From Chroococcidiopsidaceae cyanobacterium CP_BM_ER_R8_30 (GTDB lineage: Bacteria; Cyanobacteriota; Cyanobacteriia; Cyanobacteriales; Chroococcidiopsidaceae): a DNA stretch of 64,000 nt. Positions 46,915 to 56,070 of the stretch are shown here, piece by piece. The notes below the pieces were generated by a model that worked only from the letters and a program-made list of their open reading frames with translations, searched no databases and was not told the DNA's origin. Every line of letters starts with the position of its first letter. Within the stretch, counting starts at the first letter, position 1. The stretch covers positions 1 to 64,000 of the forward strand of contig JAFASY010000283.1 in NCBI GenBank assembly GCA_019244235.1, written 5' to 3'. Position numbers and translations under genes: made by a program.

Positions 46915-48174
46915 ATGGTAAGCAAACTGCTGCAACAAGTACGAGTCATCGATCCAGTTTCTGAGACTGACCAGATAGCTGATGTGCTAATTGCAGATGG
47001 TGTCATTCAGACAGTACAGGAGAAAATCTCTGACTATCCCGCCGACACACAGTTGCGAGATTGCCGGGGGCTAGTCGTAGGACCAGGGCTGGTAGATTTG
47101 TACAGCCACTCTGGAGAACCAGGATTTGAAGAGCGGGAGACACTGGAATCTCTAGCTAGTGCAGCTATTGCTGGAGGCTTTACGCGGCTAGGAATTCTCC
47201 CAGATACCATGCCGCCATTAGATAATCCAGCAGCGTTAGCACGGATGCAGTCCTTATGGCACCCTAATGCAACAACGTTGCAGGTTTACTACTGGGCTGC
47301 TCTCACTTTGGCAATGCAGGGGCAACAAATGACTGAATTAGCCGAGCTAACCTCTGTCGCTGGTGTTGCTGGCTTCGCAGATGCTCAGCCATTGGACAAT
47401 CTGGTGTTGGTGCGGCACTTATTGGAATACATCAAGCCTTTAGGTAAGCCAGTAGCACTGTGGCCCTGTCATCGGCAGTTGCAGGAGAATGGGGTTATGA
47501 GAGAAGGATTTGATGCGATTCGGTTAGGGTTGCCATCTGTCCCCCCAATTGCGGAAACATCTGCGCTAGCAGCTTTGCTGGAAATAGTTGAATCAATTGG
47601 CACAAGAAACGTGCATATCATGCGCGTTTCTTGTGCTCGCAGCGTTGATTTAATTCGGGATGCTAAGGCACGAGGCTTACCTATCACGGCTAGTACCACA
47701 TGGATGCATCTTCTACTTGACACCAACGCCATCAGTAACTATGACCCTAATCTCAGACTAAACCCTCCTTTGGGCAATCCAGATGATGTAGATGCGCTAC
47801 GGAGGGGAGTACAACAGGGAGTGTTAGATGCAATCGCTATTGACCACACCCCCTATACCTACGAAGAAAAGACAGTCGCTTTTGCCTCAGCTCCTCCTGG
47901 CACTATTGGCTTGGAATTGGCATTACCACTACTCTGGCAAAATTTAGTGGAGACTGGAGAATGGTCAGCTTTGGATCTATGGCGAGTCTTGAGTACCCGT
48001 CCCGCTGAATGTTTGCAGCAAATTCCAGCCGCGATCGCCCCTAGTCGGCAAGCTGAAATAACTTTGTTCTCCCCACATCTGGGCTGGACAGTTGAACGTC
48101 ACACTCTCAAATCCCGCTCTACTAACACCCCTTGGCTAGACCGAAAATTGCGCGGTCGCGTCGTGCAATTCTAG
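46915..48174 (+). CDS. Dihydroorotase-like protein, probably non-catalytic
   Basis: A 419-residue amidohydrolase-fold protein of the dihydroorotase family. The metal site is eroded: the usual HVH before REPG reads YSHSGEPG (63-70); WPCHRQ stands where HAED is expected. HVST becomes RVSCARS, while IDHTPYT keeps the last acid. Such pseudo-dihydroorotases partner aspartate transcarbamoylase in other bacteria. The true pyrC lies about 740 bases downstream. It is co-transcribed with the histidine phosphatase. Its 3' end overlaps lepB by 4 bases. Confidence 0.75.
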   Translation: MVSKLLQQVRVIDPVSETDQIADVLIADGVIQTVQEKISDYPADTQLRDCRGLVVGPGLVDLYSHSGEPGFEERETLESLASAAIAGGFTRLGILPDTMPPLDNPAALARMQSLWHPNATTLQVYYWAALTLAMQGQQMTELAELTSVAGVAGFADAQPLDNLVLVRHLLEYIKPLGKPVALWPCHRQLQENGVMREGFDAIRLGLPSVPPIAETSALAALLEIVESIGTRNVHIMRVSCARSVDLIRDAKARGLPITASTTWMHLLLDTNAISNYDPNLRLNPPLGNPDDVDALRRGVQQGVLDAIAIDHTPYTYEEKTVAFASAPPGTIGLELALPLLWQNLVETGEWSALDLWRVLSTRPAECLQQIPAAIAPSRQAEITLFSPHLGWTVERHTLKSRSTNTPWLDRKLRGRVVQF

Positions 48175-48776
48175 CGGGGTGAGGCATATTGCGGTTTTTG
48201 ATTGAGTTCCCCAATTCGATTAGGAGGCCAGAAGCGGAGAATGGCGTGACCGATGATATGATTGCGTGGTACAAAGCCCCAGTAGTGACTATCCCAGCTA
48301 TCATTGCGGTTATCTCCTAAAACTAGGTAGGATTTTGGTGGAACTATAACTGGACCAAACATATAGTTCGGTTTGTCTTCTATATAATTTTCCTGTAAAG
48401 GACGATTGTTAATATAAACACGTTTCCCCTTGACTTCTACTTTGTCTCCTGGTAGCCCAATTATCCGCTTAATGAACGCGTCTTTAAGATTAGGATTTGC
48501 CTTTTTGATATTGTCTGTGGGTGAGAAGACAACAATATCGCCCCGCTGTGGGTTAGTGAAGTCGTAGCTCAACTTATCTACAATCAAGTTGTCATTAACT
48601 TTGAGAGTAGGCATCATTGATTCAGAAGGAATCCAACGGGCTTCGGCAACGAAGGTACGGATTCCAACAGCTAGGACAACACTTAATACAATTGTTTTTA
48701 CGACTTCTCTCACCCATGAACCCTCATTTTCTTGTGCCGAATTGCAATCGGACGCATGGTTTGGTATGCGAGACAT
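48171..48776 (-). CDS. lepB: Signal peptidase I
   Basis: A 201-residue membrane-anchored signal peptidase. A single N-terminal membrane segment (VKTIVLSVVLAVGIRTFV) precedes the catalytic Ser53 in WIPSESMMPTL. The general base is Lys103 in DAFIKRIIGLPGDKVEV. The final box GDNRNDSWDSHYWGFV is intact. It removes signal peptides at the thylakoid or plasma membrane. A palindromic repeat (copy C) sits just upstream. Confidence 0.94.
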   Translation of the reverse strand: MSRIPNHASDCNSAQENEGSWVREVVKTIVLSVVLAVGIRTFVAEARWIPSESMMPTLKVNDNLIVDKLSYDFTNPQRGDIVVFSPTDNIKKANPNLKDAFIKRIIGLPGDKVEVKGKRVYINNRPLQENYIEDKPNYMFGPVIVPPKSYLVLGDNRNDSWDSHYWGFVPRNHIIGHAILRFWPPNRIGELNQKPQYASPR

Positions 48777-48799
48777 GGTAGCTAAGCCATTAGAGAAAC

Positions 48800-48849
48800 T
48801 TGAGCTTGCTCAAGGAAGTCGCCGGAGCCTCCTCCGGCGAAGCCTTGAG
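48800..48849 (+). repeat. TTGAG-bounded palindromic repeat, copy C (45-nt type)
   Basis: Begins TTGAGCTTGCTCAAGGAAGT, has a TCGCCGGAG / CTCCGGCGA stem, and ends CCTTGAG. It lies in the divergent region between lepB and pyrC, outside any gene. The spacing between TTGAG borders is 45 bases, as in copies B1 and B2. Confidence 0.85.
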
Positions 48850-48918
48850 TTTTTCGATTTTAACTGAAAAAAATTGTCGTCAGTCAAGTCTGTTCTTCAC
48901 TCTAATTAAATACTTACT

Positions 48919-50304
48919 ATGACATCCCCTACTTGCCTCCTCATTCGCCACGCTCAAATTCTCTTACCCAATGGAGAGTTCCTATTTGGGGATGTGCAGA
49001 CCCATGAGCGCAAGATCGTTCAGGTAGCACCGCATATCTCAGCTACCCCGTCCACAGAAACAACATTGACTAGGGAAATCGACGCAGACGGTTTGATTTT
49101 GTTGCCTGGAGTCATCGATCCACAGGTACATTTCCGGGAGCCGGGGCTGGAACACAAAGAAGACTTATTTACAGCGAGCTGTGCTTGTGCCAAAGGTGGA
49201 GTGACCTCATTCTTGGAAATGCCCAACACCCGCCCCTTAACGACTACCCAATTAGCTCTTGATGACAAGCTGAAACGGGCGGCAGATAAGTGCCTAGTCA
49301 ATTATGGCTTTTTTATCGGCGCAACGGGAGATAACTTGTCTGATTTGCTCCAAGCTACTCCCACCCCTGGTATCAAGATTTTTATGGGGTCAATGCACGG
49401 TCCGCTGCTGGTCGATCAAGCAACGGCCCTGGAGTCAATCTTTGCCAGTGGTGACCGCTTAATTGCAGTGCACGCGGAAGACCAAGCCCGGATTAGACAG
49501 CGGCGGCAGGAATTTGCAGGAAGGACAGATCCAGCTGTTCACTCTCAAATTCAGGACAACCAAGCCGCTTTATTGGCGACAGAGCTAGCGCTACAGCTAT
49601 CGAAAAAGTATCAGCGCCGCTTGCATATCTTACATATGTCAACTGCCGAAGAAGCAGACTTACTACGTCGCGATAAACCCAGTTGGGTGACGGCTGAGGT
49701 GACGCCACAGCATTTGCTACTTAATGTTGATGCTTATGCCAAAATTGGGACTTTAGCACAGATGAATCCTCCTTTAAGATCGCCTCACGATAACGCTGTG
49801 CTATGGCAAGCTTTGCTAGATGGCATAATTGACTTCATTGCCACAGATCATGCACCTCACACTTTAGAGGAAAAATCCCAAGAGTATCCAAATACTCCCT
49901 CTGGCATGCCTGGGGTTGAAACATCACTGCCTCTAATGCTGACTCAGGCAAGCCAGGGACGCTGCACAATTGCTCAGGCATCTCACTGGATGTCTACAGC
50001 GGTTGCTCAGGGATACAATATTCCCTACAAGGGTGCGATCGCTCCGGGTTATGATGCAGATCTAGTACTGGTAGACTTAAATACTTATCGCCTAGTCCGG
50101 CGTGAAGAATTATTAACTAAATGTGGTTGGAGTCCCTTTGAAGGCTGGAATCTGACGGGTTGGCCTGTTATGACAATTGTCGGAGGTCAGGTTGTCTACG
50201 ACAGAGGGAAATTGGATACAAGAGTTCGAGGGCAAGCATTAACTTTTGGCGAAGCCTTTAGCGTTGCTCTCGGCGTGCCACGCACAAAAGACGTTGGTCG
50301 TTAG
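48919..50304 (+). CDS. pyrC: Dihydroorotase
   Basis: A 461-residue class I-type dihydroorotase that closes carbamoyl-aspartate to dihydroorotate. Metal and catalytic residues are visible in DPQVHFREPG (65-74), VHAEDQAR, HILHMSTAEE and ATDHAPHT. In the first motif Gln69 replaces the first His, a variant common in cyanobacterial and some other enzymes. The nearby 46915-48174 paralogue has lost more ligands. No shared operon, but pyrD is also in this window. Confidence 0.9.
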   Translation: MTSPTCLLIRHAQILLPNGEFLFGDVQTHERKIVQVAPHISATPSTETTLTREIDADGLILLPGVIDPQVHFREPGLEHKEDLFTASCACAKGGVTSFLEMPNTRPLTTTQLALDDKLKRAADKCLVNYGFFIGATGDNLSDLLQATPTPGIKIFMGSMHGPLLVDQATALESIFASGDRLIAVHAEDQARIRQRRQEFAGRTDPAVHSQIQDNQAALLATELALQLSKKYQRRLHILHMSTAEEADLLRRDKPSWVTAEVTPQHLLLNVDAYAKIGTLAQMNPPLRSPHDNAVLWQALLDGIIDFIATDHAPHTLEEKSQEYPNTPSGMPGVETSLPLMLTQASQGRCTIAQASHWMSTAVAQGYNIPYKGAIAPGYDADLVLVDLNTYRLVRREELLTKCGWSPFEGWNLTGWPVMTIVGGQVVYDRGKLDTRVRGQALTFGEAFSVALGVPRTKDVGR

Positions 50305-50419
50305 AGAAGCCATTCTTGTAAAGATTGTTGCACAACTTAATCGATAACAGCACCTTGGAATTTTAGAATGTGTTTGAAGAAGCAAATTTTACATTGCTAA
50401 GTTTCTGAGGACATAACTT

Positions 50420-50806
50420 ATGACTAGCAGAACAGGTCCTGACAAAGAAACGAATATCAACGAACAAGATGTCGCTCCAGGCACACCCAAGTACGATCCG
50501 GGAATTGTCCCAGCGGAGACTGCCGCACGCATGGATAGGGAGGGGAGTGAGTTCATGCAGCGTCCTGGTCAAGGAGATGCAAAAACTGACGATCAAACAG
50601 ATCGTGAAAGTATTGATGTCACAGGTGGCTACACAGTAGACAAAGAGGGTCTTGCCAATAACTATGCCATTGAACCAGAAATGTACGTTAACGAGCCAGG
50701 AGATTTGCGGCAAGAAGAGACAGAACGCGAAAGTTTGAATCAAGAGGAGCAAGGGAAGCTAACTGAAGAACGTGATGCGCGTGGTAAGGGAACAGGAATT
50801 ATTTGA
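50420..50806 (+). CDS. Hypothetical hydrophilic protein
   Basis: A 128-residue, highly charged, Cys- and Trp-free protein rich in Glu, Asp, Gln and Gly. It is almost certainly disordered. Segments such as PGTPKYDPGIVPAETAARMD and EEQGKLTEERDARGKGTGI recall stress-related or hydrophilin-like proteins, but no family was identified. ATG with AGGACATAACTT upstream. It is convergent with tsaE. Confidence 0.6.
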   Translation: MTSRTGPDKETNINEQDVAPGTPKYDPGIVPAETAARMDREGSEFMQRPGQGDAKTDDQTDRESIDVTGGYTVDKEGLANNYAIEPEMYVNEPGDLRQEETERESLNQEEQGKLTEERDARGKGTGII

Positions 50807-50828
50807 TCGGTCTGGCGATGACTCCCAA

Positions 50829-50879
50829 CTCAAAGGTCAGCTGGAGTAGAACTCCAGATGCTGCTTTGAGCAAGCTCAA
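50829..50879 (-). repeat. TTGAG-bounded palindromic repeat, copy D (46-nt type)
   Basis: On the minus strand it begins TTGAGCTTGCTCAAAGCAGC and ends CTTTGAG. The stem is CTGGAGT / ACTCCAG. It is the nearest relative of copy A. It encodes the last residues and stop codon of tsaE. Confidence 0.85.
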
Positions 50880-51306
50880 ATTCACCTACTGATGCGAGGT
50901 TAGCCTGACGACCAGGAACATCCGAGTAAGTTAGGGAAAGGCTTAGATAACTAAAAGGCTTGTATGGCAATCGCTCTGCCCACTCGATTGCCACAATGCC
51001 CAAAGAGACTTCGCTTCCCTCCCAGTAAGTTTCCAAATGCAAAGGCATGATTTCTGTAGGTTGCAATCGGTACAAATCCAGATGATATAAGGGGAGGCGT
51101 CCTTCCGTGTACTCATTAATCAGAGTAAAAGTGGGACTAACAATCGGCTCTATGATGCCCAACCCATCACCAATGCCTTGTACTAGAGTCGTTTTACCAC
51201 TACCCAAATCCCCCTCTAGCAAAATCACGCTACCTGCTGGCAACAACTGCCCCAAAGTCACCCCCAGTGATCGCGTAGCAGCCGCATCCGGCAAATAAAT
51301 CTCCAT
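50830..51306 (-). CDS. tsaE: tRNA threonylcarbamoyladenosine ATPase TsaE
   Basis: A 158-residue TsaE ATPase, partner of TsaB and TsaD in making t6A in tRNA. Walker A is LLEGDLGSGKTTLVQGI. The family motifs SPTFTLINEY and LPLYHLDLYRL are present, as is VAIEWAERLP. Start at 51306 (MEIYLPDAAATR) matches the family. The last 17 residues (ELAQSSIWSSTPADL and nearby) are encoded by a palindromic repeat, so the natural C-terminus has probably been replaced. Confidence 0.9.
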   Translation of the reverse strand: MEIYLPDAAATRSLGVTLGQLLPAGSVILLEGDLGSGKTTLVQGIGDGLGIIEPIVSPTFTLINEYTEGRLPLYHLDLYRLQPTEIMPLHLETYWEGSEVSLGIVAIEWAERLPYKPFSYLSLSLTYSDVPGRQANLASVGEFELAQSSIWSSTPADL

Positions 51307-51381
51307 TCTGTCATTCCACACTAAAAGCTTCTACTTTTAAGTCTTGGGTTTACTCCCCATCACCCCACCGCCCCATCTCCC

Positions 51382-52770
51382 CTACCTCCCCAAACCGCGA
51401 CCATACCACCGCAACAACACACCTGCCAATCGCTGGGGATTGTGACGTACTAAACCTGTCTTTTCATCCTCATCCATCACATTAGCCAGAACAATACGTC
51501 GTCCTAACTGATTTATAGCTTCCCGATCGAGGAAGACGGGATGGGAGTTTTCCTGGGCATAGCGGATCAAGCTTTGGGCTGAAGGGGCTTTTCTATGAAC
51601 TAGAACTGCACCAAACAACTTTCGCCCACAGGCGGCATCAATCGCTTTGATATGATCAGAGACTGTGTACCCCTGGGTTTCTCCCGGTTGGGTCATAATA
51701 TTACAAACGTAGATGCAAGGAATCGGCGGGGTTTCTCTACCTTGGTATCGTTGAGCGATCGCTTCAGCAATCTCCGGCACTAGCAAATTGGGAATTACGC
51801 TAGTATAAAGGCTACCAGGACCGATGATAATATAATCAGCTTCTTGGATTGCTTGCAACGCTTTAGGTAAAGCGGCAGGATTGGCAGGAGTGCAGCCAAT
51901 TTTGACAATCTTACCTCCAGCTGCAGTAATGTTCGATTCGCCCTCAATCCGACGACCATCAGCTAATTCTGCCCATAGACTAACATCACTGAGGGTTGAC
52001 GGTAGAACCTGACCGCGTACTGCCAAAACTTGGGAGCTAGCAGCGATCGCCCGCTCCAAATCTCCAGTGACTTCGCTCATAGCGGTTAAGAAGAGATTGC
52101 CAAAACTGTGACCAGTCAAACCGTCCCCTGCCCGGAAGCGATACTGAAACAGTTCTGTTAACAACTTCTCCTCTGAAGCTAGTGCCGCTAGACAATTTCG
52201 AATATCTCCTGGTGGTAACACCCCAATCTCTCGCCGTAACCGTCCAGAAGATCCCCCATCATCTGCCACAGTCACAATAGCCGTAATATTAGCGCTATAA
52301 ACCTTTAATCCTCTTAGCAAGGTCGAGAGTCCTGTACCACCCCCGATTGTGACAATTTTCGGTCCTCGATGCAATCGACGATAAGTCAACAGCACATCGA
52401 TTAGATCCTCATCCCCCTCCGACCTCAGCACCTGGGTAATTGACCCTACTGTCCGAGTTTGCCCCCAAAAGATCAACAGTAAACCAGAAGCTAGCACGAG
52501 TGGACCGCTGATATAGCTAGGAAAAATATTTGCGATTGTCTCTACAATGTCCTGAAGTAACTGGATTATATAAAAAATCGGGGTCAGCTTAATCCAAATT
52601 GCTAGACCCAGACCTGTTAGTACAACACCGCTCGCACTGATCAGCAACCACCGCTTCACCGATAGCCCAGGAGATAGCCACTTGAACCACTGGTTAACAC
52701 GATAGGATGTGCGGTTGCGCGACTCCTGAGTCAAGGCATATAAAGCTTGTTTGAAGAAACCGATTGACAT
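51382..52770 (-). CDS. yvcK: YvcK/CofD-like gluconeogenesis-factor protein
   Basis: About 462 residues from [17 protein letters not shown]. Two membrane segments (about 40-65 and 90-110) precede the soluble domain. The UDP-sugar/Lac-phosphate-type fold begins [18 protein letters not shown], followed by [20 protein letters not shown] and [12 protein letters not shown]. YvcK-type proteins affect cell wall and carbon metabolism. The N-terminal membrane part is the cyanobacterial form. The longer frame to 52848 adds doubtful residues. Confidence 0.88.
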   Translation of the reverse strand: MSIGFFKQALYALTQESRNRTSYRVNQWFKWLSPGLSVKRWLLISASGVVLTGLGLAIWIKLTPIFYIIQLLQDIVETIANIFPSYISGPLVLASGLLLIFWGQTRTVGSITQVLRSEGDEDLIDVLLTYRRLHRGPKIVTIGGGTGLSTLLRGLKVYSANITAIVTVADDGGSSGRLRREIGVLPPGDIRNCLAALASEEKLLTELFQYRFRAGDGLTGHSFGNLFLTAMSEVTGDLERAIAASSQVLAVRGQVLPSTLSDVSLWAELADGRRIEGESNITAAGGKIVKIGCTPANPAALPKALQAIQEADYIIIGPGSLYTSVIPNLLVPEIAEAIAQRYQGRETPPIPCIYVCNIMTQPGETQGYTVSDHIKAIDAACGRKLFGAVLVHRKAPSAQSLIRYAQENSHPVFLDREAINQLGRRIVLANVMDEDEKTGLVRHNPQRLAGVLLRWYGRGLGR

Positions 52771-53036
52771 AGATGATTGGGGCATGGGGATACAAAAATG
52801 TATACCAGACGGTTTTGACTCTAGCAGGGGTGTTCCTGTTTTCAACAATAACTAACTGGCAGTGCGTTGCTATAGTTGTAAGTTACTCGTGAAATCTAAC
52901 CAACATAGTGCTTCTGTTAGCAAGTTTACTGGAGGTAGGATACAAACGTGAGTTTTAGTGTATGGCATGAGAGTTCTTCTTGCGAGTGCTGGCTTTCACA
53001 ATCTAAAAAAGTGATGTTCTAAAGGTGGACGAGTAT

Positions 53037-53564
53037 ATGAAAAGGCGAATTCTGGGATTAGATCCAGGGCTTGCGACTCTGGGGTTTGGAGCGATTTGCA
53101 CTATGGAAGAAACCCCTGCTTGCAGCACTACAAATGTCCCTACTGCGCTTACCACCATAGCGGTCAAGCCAGTAACATTACTAGACTTTGGTGTTATTCA
53201 AACATCAGCTGCTACAGAGATGGGAAAGCGCCTTTGCACCATTTACGAAGATTTACACACATTAATGCAACAATGGCAACCTGATCTCGTAGCAACTGAG
53301 AAACTGTTTTTTTACCGCATGGCTAACACCATTGCTGTAGCTCAAGCGCGAGGAGTGTTGATGCTAGTATTGGCTCAGCACCATGTACCGCTTGTTGAGT
53401 TCACACCAGCTCAAATTAAGCAAGCTTTGACGGGATATGGCAATGCAGATAAATCAGAAGTACAAAAGGCAGTGGCAAGGGAGTTAAGTTTAGACTACAT
53501 TCCTCGCCCAGATGATGCGGCAGATGCTCTGGCAGTAGCACTGACTGCTTGGTTTCAGCTTTAG
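53037..53564 (+). CDS. ruvC: Holliday junction resolvase RuvC
   Basis: About 175 residues from [18 protein letters not shown]. The active-site acids are Asp8 (GLDPG), Glu in [11 protein letters not shown], and the final Asp pair in [14 protein letters not shown] loop after the first strand ([20 protein letters not shown]) is longer than in E. coli RuvC. The ATG at 53037 has AGGTGG eight bases upstream. The in-frame GTG at 53025 is less likely. Confidence 0.94.
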   Translation: MKRRILGLDPGLATLGFGAICTMEETPACSTTNVPTALTTIAVKPVTLLDFGVIQTSAATEMGKRLCTIYEDLHTLMQQWQPDLVATEKLFFYRMANTIAVAQARGVLMLVLAQHHVPLVEFTPAQIKQALTGYGNADKSEVQKAVARELSLDYIPRPDDAADALAVALTAWFQL

Positions 53565-53617
53565 ACTTGTGTTGAGAGATGATGAGTTGAAGTGCGGCAA
53601 CGGGAAGTATCGGTAAG

Positions 53618-53953
53618 TTAGGGTTTCCAAAAAGAAATGATTAGCCCTCCTCCGACAATCAATGCTCCCCCAACAATAATGGCAACACTAGGTTTTTGCC
53701 CAAAGCCAAAATAGTTAATGAGTTGGGCGACAAGGAAGAACAGTGTGACATAAACGCCAAGCAGACGACCGAAATCCCAGTCAGGCAAGTTAACAACGAT
53801 ACCATAACTAAATAAGACAAAACCGCCTAAGAGCAAAAACTCAGCGCGTTTCACTAAAAGGGAGCTATGCAAGCCCGTTCGCACCAAGGCATCGCCACCA
53901 GCCTCAAGTACAGCAGCGACGAACAAAAGCAATAGATAAAATCCGCCCTTCAA
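53618..53953 (-). CDS. Small four-helix membrane protein, SMR/EamA-like
   Basis: A 111-residue protein with about four membrane helices: FYLLLLFVAAVLEAGGDAL, LLLGGFVLFSYGIVVN, LLGVYVTLFFLVAQLI and VAIIVGGALIVGGGLIISF. An early Glu (VLEAGGDALVR) sits where SMR transporters have their coupling Glu. Small-multidrug-resistance-like transport is plausible but unproven. It stands alone. Confidence 0.65.
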   Translation of the reverse strand: MKGGFYLLLLFVAAVLEAGGDALVRTGLHSSLLVKRAEFLLLGGFVLFSYGIVVNLPDWDFGRLLGVYVTLFFLVAQLINYFGFGQKPSVAIIVGGALIVGGGLIISFWKP

Positions 53954-54159
53954 TCAGCAATCTCCTTTTTTGAGCAAGCTCTTTACTCCTCCCCAATATC
54001 AACGACGTGCCAGAACCACCACAGGCATTCCCTCTAGTCTTCGTACTTGCCGTATGCTACGAAACTTGATATCTGATTGTAGTATCTATCATGACGTTAT
54101 CTCTCTCGTCCTGAAATTAGGATTATGGCGAAAACTGTTTAATATCCGAGGAATCAAAA

Positions 54160-54978
54160 ATGCCAGAGGGACCCGAAATCAGACAGGCAGCAGATGCGAT
54201 CGCCAAAGCAGTTGTCGACCGACCAGTCACAGAGTTGTTCTTTGCCTTTGAGCATCTAAAGCCATACGAATCCAAGTTGACAGGTACTGTCGTGACTGAT
54301 GTCCAGACCAAAGGAAAAGCTATTCTACTTCACTTTAACAATCAGCTTTGCATTTATAGTCACAACCAACTTTATGGCAAATGGTTAGTTAGAAAGGCTT
54401 ACTCCTACCCAAAAACCAACCGCCAGCTACGTCTAGCTATTCATAACAAGCAGAATTCTGCACTCCTATACAGTGCCTCGGATATTGAGGTAATCAGCGA
54501 GGCTCAAATCGCTACTCATCGATTTCTAAGTCAATTAGGACCAGATGTTCTCGATCGGTCAGTAACAGTGGAACAGGTGAGTGAGCGTTTTCAAGAGCAG
54601 CGCTTTAGAAGACGCCTTTTTACCTCGCTACTGTTGAACCAGCATTTTTTGTGTGGCTTAGGCAATTACCTGCGCAGCGAAGTCTTATTTGTTGCCAGAG
54701 TTCACCCTGAGCGCCGTCCAGTGGATTGCCACCCTGACCAAATTACAAGACTGGCTGCAGCGGTTCTATCAGTCACCTACCAGTCTTATATTACGGGAGG
54801 TATCACTAATGACATAGAGTTAGCCAAGCAACTGCGTCAGCAAGGCTACAACCGTAGTGAATATCGACATTACGTGTTCAACCGCCAAGGGCGGCCTTGC
54901 TTCATCTGCAGTACAGCAATTGTAAAAGCAGTATCAGGTGGACGGCGTTACTACTACTGTCCGGTTTGCCAAATCTAG
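54160..54978 (+). CDS. nei: Endonuclease VIII (Nei)
   Basis: A 272-residue DNA glycosylase/AP lyase of the Fpg/Nei family. The N-terminus MPEGPEIRQAADAI carries the catalytic Pro2 and Glu3. The H2TH region (LLNQHFLCGLGNYLRSEVLF) and a C-terminal zinc finger (CFICSTAIVKAVSGGRRYYY then CPVC) are complete. It removes oxidised pyrimidines. Absence of the Fpg-type N-terminal PELPEVET supports Nei. Confidence 0.92.
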   Translation: MPEGPEIRQAADAIAKAVVDRPVTELFFAFEHLKPYESKLTGTVVTDVQTKGKAILLHFNNQLCIYSHNQLYGKWLVRKAYSYPKTNRQLRLAIHNKQNSALLYSASDIEVISEAQIATHRFLSQLGPDVLDRSVTVEQVSERFQEQRFRRRLFTSLLLNQHFLCGLGNYLRSEVLFVARVHPERRPVDCHPDQITRLAAAVLSVTYQSYITGGITNDIELAKQLRQQGYNRSEYRHYVFNRQGRPCFICSTAIVKAVSGGRRYYYCPVCQI

Positions 54979-55095
54979 AGAGCAGGTACTTGAATGTTCC
55001 TATACTACTGTGCCCTCCTTTGAGCCGCTCTCACGTGAAATTGGTGAGTGATCGCAGGATAGAAAGCGAGTGCTAGAAAGGTCTTTAAGTATTGT

Positions 55096-55968
55096 TTAAG
55101 TCCTGGCTGAAAGTGATTGTGGAAAAGCTTCAAAGGAATCAGTAATGTTAGAAGTTGTAACAAAGACTTCACAAGAGTTGTTAGGGCTTTCAATCAGTTT
55201 CACCTTGTGCAGCTCGACTCCTAGTTCCTGAACTGGTAACTTGAGCAAATTAGAGATATGCAGTGCAATATTTTCAGCAGTGGGAACAACTTGTGCAAAG
55301 TAGGCTATGTCTTTGTTTAAAAACGTATGATCGAATGGTTCGATCACTTGCTCTTCAATTACCCGTTGTAAAGCGCCCAGATCGACAATCATTCCAGTAC
55401 GCGGATCGATTTCGCCTTTAACAGTAACTTCCATATGGTAGTTATGACCATGACCGTTGGGACGAGCGCATTTGCCGTAAATATGATAGTTCTCTTCAGA
55501 ACTGAGGCTAGGATGAGCCAGTCGATGAGCGGCGCTGAAGTGAGTGCTAACAGTCAAATATGCTTCCATGTCATTTCCTCGATAATCGGCCCAGAGTTCT
55601 GGATGTTCAAATAACTGTACGCAAACTAGAGGTAGATGGGGAGACAATCGCTGCCAGATGATGCGGGCAATGTTTTCTGTTGTGGGTAAGGTTTGGTGAA
55701 ATTCTGACCACACATCGTTAAGACAAGAGAAGTCTAACTGACTAGTGATTTCTTGCTTAATCACTCTTTTGACTTCAGATAGGTTCTGCACCATACCATA
55801 CTCATCTAACTCTCCGGCAATGGAGACAAATAGGACATAGTTATGTCCGTGTCCTAGTGCACGGGTACATAATCCAAACCGTTGTACATTTTCTGCTTCA
55901 CTTAATTCTGGCAACCAGTAGCGGTGGCTGGCCGAGAATTGAGCCCGACGATTAATAATACATTTCAT
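55096..55968 (-). CDS. Double-domain 6-carboxytetrahydropterin synthase-like protein
   Basis: A 290-residue protein with two PTPS/QueD domains (about 1-125 and 133-285). Zinc histidines are present in both: FSASHRY plus ALGHGHNY, and FSAAHRL plus PNGHGHNY. The catalytic Cys is Cys34 and Cys167. In domain 2 the Asp-His pair is FDHTFLN (Asp213-His214). In domain 1 the same site reads LDFSCLN, so the catalytic His is lost. QueD makes the queuosine precursor. A working second half and a structural first half is the likely state. Confidence 0.82.
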   Translation of the reverse strand: MKCIINRRAQFSASHRYWLPELSEAENVQRFGLCTRALGHGHNYVLFVSIAGELDEYGMVQNLSEVKRVIKQEITSQLDFSCLNDVWSEFHQTLPTTENIARIIWQRLSPHLPLVCVQLFEHPELWADYRGNDMEAYLTVSTHFSAAHRLAHPSLSSEENYHIYGKCARPNGHGHNYHMEVTVKGEIDPRTGMIVDLGALQRVIEEQVIEPFDHTFLNKDIAYFAQVVPTAENIALHISNLLKLPVQELGVELHKVKLIESPNNSCEVFVTTSNITDSFEAFPQSLSART

Positions 55969-56070
55969 GAGTTTACTAGTGTCAATATATAAAGTTTTAT
56001 AAACCTATCCTCTATCTAGCATAAACTAATTTCCTAAATCATCTTCTCCCCCCTGCCTCCCCTGCTCTCT

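Noticed and set aside
50363-50752. Hydrophobic 129-residue minus-strand ORF
   Set aside because: Antisense to the hydrophilic 128-residue gene; the apparent hydrophobicity mirrors charged codons on the other strand.
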